Below are positions 61,411 through 64,000 of a stretch of 64,000 nt of DNA, piece after piece. Both the position numbers and the translations under genes were made by a program. Below the pieces are notes generated by a model. That model ran no database searches and was not told the origin of the DNA. It worked only from the letters and a program-made list of their open reading frames with translations. The stretch comes from an uncultured Lachnospiraceae bacterium (GTDB lineage: Bacteria; Bacillota; Clostridia; Lachnospirales; Lachnospiraceae). The stretch is from assembly GCA_947367855.1 (NCBI GenBank), contig CANBFE010000005.1, positions 89,722-153,721 of the forward strand. The letters are read 5' to 3'. The stretch's first letter is position 1. Every line of letters starts with the position of its first letter.

Positions 61411-62391
61411 ATGAAGGTACAGAACAACATCACGGTTTTTGCAGGAGATACCCAGAATAATGCGCAGGCGGGGAAGACCAAAGAGAATCAGGCCTCTCAG
61501 GGTTCCCAGGGTCAGAACAAGACCATTTACGCCGGAAACCTGCTGAACGAGTTATCGCTGAGGGACAGGATACAGCAGAGACGTGCCCAGGCCCAGGAAC
61601 GGGCAATGAAAATTGTGGGCGATACCTGGAACGGCGACCGGAAGATTGAGGAGCAGTTAAAGCAGAGCCGGGAGCACATCAGAGAGCTGCAGGCTTCCTG
61701 TAAAGACTCCGGGGAGAGGATCAGGGAGATTGATGCGGAGAGCGAGGCTCTGATGGAGGCCTATCAGGTGGATCCCGACAGTGAGGAGCAGCAGGATCTT
61801 GAGCTTTTGAAAAAGGCGCAGGCAGAGAAATATCCCGGTCTGGGTGTGGAGCTGACTAAGGAGGAGAGCGAGAGACTGGCGGAAATACAGGACAAGGAAC
61901 TTACCGAGTACCAGACGAGGCAGTTGGAGCTGAACGAGAACGCCCTGATGCATCGCAATATCATCAACAAGGCACAGCGGGGGATTGAAACGGAGAATGC
62001 GGTAATCCGCGGAATCCGTCATGAAAAACTGAAGAAGGATCCCATGGTGAAAGCACAGAAAGAGGCGGAGAATGTGAAGCAGGCCGCTGTGGATGATATT
62101 ATCGGCATGGTAGTGGAGGAAGCCAAGGACCACGTCGACGAGGAGCAGGAGAAGAAGGAAGAGGAAGCAGAGGCCCTTAAGGAGAAGGAAGAGGAACTGG
62201 AGGAAATTCAGGAGAAACGGGAGGAACGTGAAGACGAACTGGAAGAGCTTCTGGATGATATGCCTCTTGAGGAGATGGAGAATCTGAAGAATGCCCAGAC
62301 GGAAGTGCAGCAGGAGATTCAGAATATTATGAACAGGATGAATCTTGTGACAGAAGATATCAAGGGCGCGCAGGTGGATGCCAGCCTGTAG
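61411..62391 (+). CDS. Long coiled-coil protein of unknown function
   Basis: I do not recognise a named family. After an Asn/Gln-rich start (MKVQNNITVFAGDTQNNAQ) come about 300 residues of predicted helix. Several heptad-rich stretches (ERIREIDAESEALME, EEQEKKEEEAEALKEKEEEL) form coiled coils. No signal peptide or membrane segment is seen and the protein is strongly acidic and Glu-rich. ATG 61411 has GGAGGATT right before it; the earlier ATG at 61348 was rejected. It stands alone and ends at a 20-bp-stem terminator. Similar proteins are known in Lachnospiraceae as hypothetical proteins. Confidence 0.8.
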   Translation: MKVQNNITVFAGDTQNNAQAGKTKENQASQGSQGQNKTIYAGNLLNELSLRDRIQQRRAQAQERAMKIVGDTWNGDRKIEEQLKQSREHIRELQASCKDSGERIREIDAESEALMEAYQVDPDSEEQQDLELLKKAQAEKYPGLGVELTKEESERLAEIQDKELTEYQTRQLELNENALMHRNIINKAQRGIETENAVIRGIRHEKLKKDPMVKAQKEAENVKQAAVDDIIGMVVEEAKDHVDEEQEKKEEEAEALKEKEEELEEIQEKREEREDELEELLDDMPLEEMENLKNAQTEVQQEIQNIMNRMNLVTEDIKGAQVDASL

Positions 62392-62403
62392 TATAACCGT
62401 ATG

Positions 62404-62450
62404 CACAGCAAAAAGGCCATGGTTTGTTATACCATGGCCTTTTTGCTGTG
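62404..62450. terminator. Bidirectional terminator with a perfect 20-bp stem
   Basis: CACAGCAAAAAGGCCATGGT (62404-62423) and its exact complement (62431-62450) enclose a 7-nt loop. The T-run (TTTTT) is part of the stem on both strands. It separates the coiled-coil gene from the convergent HTH gene and marks the beginning of the AT-rich tail. Confidence 0.9.
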
Positions 62451-62469
62451 GAGGGAGCTGCTGTTTACT

Positions 62470-62688
62470 CTAAAGTTTTTGGTCTTTATCAGATGGAATA
62501 TATTGGAGGATATCTTGAACGTTGCAATTCAATATCCTACATAAGTCGTTTATGGTTTTAGTTGATACATCCTTATTATGTTTCAGGCGATGTAAAGTGC
62601 TGTCTGACATATTATGTTTTTTGGTAAGCGTATACCAATTTTCTTGTGATATTTTAAGGGTTTTCCAAAATGGGGAATAGTCAATCAT
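62470..62688 (-). CDS. Small Cro/C1-type helix-turn-helix regulator
   Basis: A 72-residue protein made almost entirely of an XRE-type HTH. NMSDSTLHRLKHNKDVSTKT shows the recognition helix and the typical turn, and INDLCRILNCNVQDILQYIP is the standard closing helix pair. AGGAG lies about 8 nt before the ATG. It is AT-rich like the ORFs on its right, from which it is transcribed divergently across a 140-bp gap, so it may regulate them. The gap has no convincing operator palindrome that I could find. Confidence 0.85.
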   Translation of the reverse strand: MIDYSPFWKTLKISQENWYTLTKKHNMSDSTLHRLKHNKDVSTKTINDLCRILNCNVQDILQYIPSDKDQKL

Positions 62689-62828
62689 AATGGTATCTCC
62701 TAATCTTTATATTCTTTAGCATAGGATATATTTTTTTATCTGAATATCTTCGTAAAAAAGAATATATAAAATGTATATAGGATGATTAGAAGTATTGAGT
62801 AATTGGGCATTGTAATTTTAATCAGATA

Positions 62829-63110
62829 ATGAATGATGTAAAGATAATTCAGTATTTTGATTCCAGAGCTGTCAATCTGGATTATCAGGCTGTGCGCATA
62901 AGGGCAGTAGTGCCAGAAGATAAATATTTAGGCGATAAAACCATGAATGCCATAAGAATATATATAATAATCAGAAGCAAAAATGTACCGAACGATATTG
63001 ATATTGTTTTATATGATAATATGGAAAAATTCAGTGACTGTGAAAGCTATGCCTGTTGTCTGCTGCAGGCATACCTAAAATCAGAAAATTTCTGGTATGC
63101 TGAATTATGA
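62829..63110 (+). CDS. Unknown small protein in the AT-rich tail
   Basis: No family recognised. The 93-residue protein is soluble, with an alternating strand pattern (NAIRIYIIIRSKNVPNDIDI), two adjacent Cys (YACCLL) and an aromatic end (KSENFWYAEL). Codon use is AT-rich, unlike the genes before 62.4 kb. No clear ribosome site precedes the ATG. It overlaps the next frame by 14 bp and is divergent from the HTH gene. Confidence that it is translated is moderate. Confidence 0.5.
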   Translation: MNDVKIIQYFDSRAVNLDYQAVRIRAVVPEDKYLGDKTMNAIRIYIIIRSKNVPNDIDIVLYDNMEKFSDCESYACCLLQAYLKSENFWYAEL

Positions 63111-63282
63111 AACAGCAGGCATTTTGTCAGGAGTAAAGAAGCTGATAAAATACGAAAGGAGGTTACGTCTGCGCGTTCTGTCACTATTGGGAAGGAAATG
63201 CGTAATTGGAAAAAAATTATTGGCAGCCAAAATGCTTGTAACAGCAGATAAATTTATATTAGAGGGAGAAAATGGAATGTGA
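63097..63282 (+). CDS. Doubtful small ORF in the AT-rich tail
   Basis: A 61-residue, very basic ORF (YERRLRLRVLSLLGRKC) that overlaps its neighbours on both sides by 14 and 4 bp, the second as a GTGA coupling. No ribosome site lies before ATG 63097. A strong AAAGGAGG at 63155-63162 sits 6 nt before an in-frame CTG (63169), so a shorter product with a non-standard start is conceivable. It may simply be non-coding. Confidence 0.3.
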   Translation: MLNYETAGILSGVKKLIKYERRLRLRVLSLLGRKCVIGKKLLAAKMLVTADKFILEGENGM

Positions 63283-63653
63283 AAATGCTTATAACAGTAG
63301 TAGATTTAGTAAATACGCTTGGGTTTAAGAATTTGCAGGAACTTATGACATATTTTCTGAAAAACCGTGGCAGCAAGGTAAAAGAAGGGGCATTTAAGGG
63401 ATGTACCATTGAACTGGCAGAAGATAAGGCGTTCATTGCGGTCACTCCTAAAAAAGGGGAAATTGTCTGGCTGACATCGGATAATATCCAGTCCTATCAG
63501 TATGTGAAACAAAAGGTAAGGTTCCGGCCCAATAAGATGGCTTACAAGACGTATTATTATTATACCATCACTTTTAAAGACGGCAGCCAAAGTTATGTAC
63601 GGATGCGCAAAAAGTACCGCAGGGCCATGATAAAATATACACAGACAGAGTAA
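63279..63653 (+). CDS. Unknown 124-residue basic protein in the AT-rich tail
   Basis: No family recognised. The N-terminal part is helical (VVDLVNTLGFKNLQELMTYF). A central part forms strands (CTIELAEDKAFIAVTPKKGE). The C-terminal part is basic and Tyr-rich (MAYKTYYYYTITFKDGSQ, RMRKKYRRAMIKY). No signal peptide or membrane helix is seen. The start is GTG 63279 (or ATG 63285), with GAGGGAG 11 nt upstream. Two short phosphate- or nucleic-acid-like basic runs could suggest RNA or DNA contact, which is speculation. Confidence 0.6.
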   Translation: MKMLITVVDLVNTLGFKNLQELMTYFLKNRGSKVKEGAFKGCTIELAEDKAFIAVTPKKGEIVWLTSDNIQSYQYVKQKVRFRPNKMAYKTYYYYTITFKDGSQSYVRMRKKYRRAMIKYTQTE

Positions 63654-63730
63654 ATTGTCTAAGTAAAATTTTTAATAAGGTGTCTGGAAGCAAATGATGT
63701 GCTGCAAAAGAACTCATGGGAGGTGATTAT

Positions 63731-63904
63731 ATGGCAAGACCAAAATGGATTCCTAAGGATGTGTGGAGGTTTATAAAGCATGGGAAAAGGCCCAAAGTAA
63801 TTCCTAAGCCGGTGTGGAAGCTGTTAAAAGAAGGGGTACGGATTAAGGTGACCGAGCAGGCTGTTAAAATTCTGGAAAAAATTATAATATTAATGAAGAA
63901 ATAG
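63731..63904 (+). CDS. Very basic small protein built of three 17-residue repeats
   Basis: The 57-residue protein is Met-Ala followed by three repeats of exactly 17 residues beginning at Arg3, Arg20 and Arg37, encoded by 51-bp units (63737-63787, 63788-63838, 63839-63889). Repeats one and two share RPK-x-IPK-x-VW and a KxGx end; the third is diverged (RIKVTEQAVKI). There are 17 Lys/Arg against 4 Asp/Glu. No leader peptide, signal or Cys is present. GGAGGTGA sits 4 nt before ATG 63731. No match to a known family is claimed; a leaderless bacteriocin-like or nucleic-acid-binding peptide are both open. Confidence 0.65.
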   Translation: MARPKWIPKDVWRFIKHGKRPKVIPKPVWKLLKEGVRIKVTEQAVKILEKIIILMKK

Positions 63905-64000
63905 TACAGTTTAACTACGGAAAAGGAGCTTCCTGTATAATTCAAATATAGGGAATTGCAAGAAGGGTGGTTGATAAAAAAATACCTCAGAGTAAAATAA

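Noticed and set aside
63971..64000. TTG-started frame at the end of the window after AGAAGGGTGG
   Set aside because: It has only nine codons before TAA at 63998-64000, too short to call a gene without more sequence.
1..64000. CRISPR arrays, tRNA or rRNA genes and insertion sequences
   Set aside because: Read on both strands, I saw no evenly spaced repeat array, no tRNA cloverleaf in any gap and no transposase motif or terminal repeats around a gene.

Overview
The window looks like a chromosomal segment of a strictly anaerobic, endospore-forming Clostridia member, most likely Lachnospiraceae. The grounds are: an oxygen-independent class III ribonucleotide reductase (nrdDG); a Feo ferrous-iron operon; a meso-DAP type MurE; a dcw cluster running straight into spoIIGA-sigE and then sigG; SpoVD- and SpoVB-like proteins; moderately high G+C with Clostridia-style GGAGG ribosome sites; and sigma-A promoters with 17-bp spacers. 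This is inference from gene content and order; no rRNA gene is present to confirm it.

Layout. 0-11.5 kb: the 3' end of a Gly-rich TPR protein, nrdDG behind candidate NrdR boxes, a DtxR-type regulator divergent from feoA-feoA-feoB, a cupin-type XRE regulator with its own likely operator, a small membrane protein behind two LexA-like boxes, a DUF1653 protein, an SfsA-MutY fusion and a glycosyltransferase. 11.5-13.4 kb (minus strand): a PAP2 phosphatase and a lipid kinase. 13.5-19.2 kb: glyA, hom and aspartokinase, then a GH3 enzyme preceded by a terminator-containing leader. 19.3-33.8 kb: a long plus-strand housekeeping run: murE, priA, def, fmt, a zinc peptidase, rsmB, rlmN, prpC, prkC, rsgA, ychF and lgt. 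33.9-47.2 kb: the dcw cluster mraZ-rsmH-ftsL-PBP-spoVD-mraY-murD-ftsW-murA-divIB-ftsZ. 47.2-53.0 kb: spoIIGA-sigE, a small unknown gene, a VanZ-like gene, sigG (minus), a YlmC/YmxH-like gene, nrdR and a SpoVB-like flippase (minus). 53.1-61.3 kb: nifS-nifU, a Bce-type two-component system, an aminoglycoside-nucleotidyltransferase-like gene and a two-subunit ABC exporter. 61.4-62.4 kb: a coiled-coil protein. 62.45-64.0 kb: a visibly AT-rich accessory tail with an HTH regulator divergent from several small unknown ORFs, one encoding a very basic protein made of three 17-residue repeats.

How it fits together. The dcw block makes lipid-linked peptidoglycan precursor and the division septum, with MurE and the PrkC/PrpC pair about 5-15 kb upstream. 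After asymmetric division SpoIIGA activates pro-SigE and SigG takes over in the forespore; promoter-like sequences in front of spoIIGA (0A boxes, 21-bp spacer) and sigG (sigma-F/G type) agree with this. NrdR, encoded at 51 kb, probably controls nrdDG at 0.6 kb. The parts least explained by known biology are the candidate SOS-regulated membrane protein (7.5 kb), the SfsA-MutY fusion (8.6 kb) and the AT-rich tail with its repeat protein (63.7 kb).
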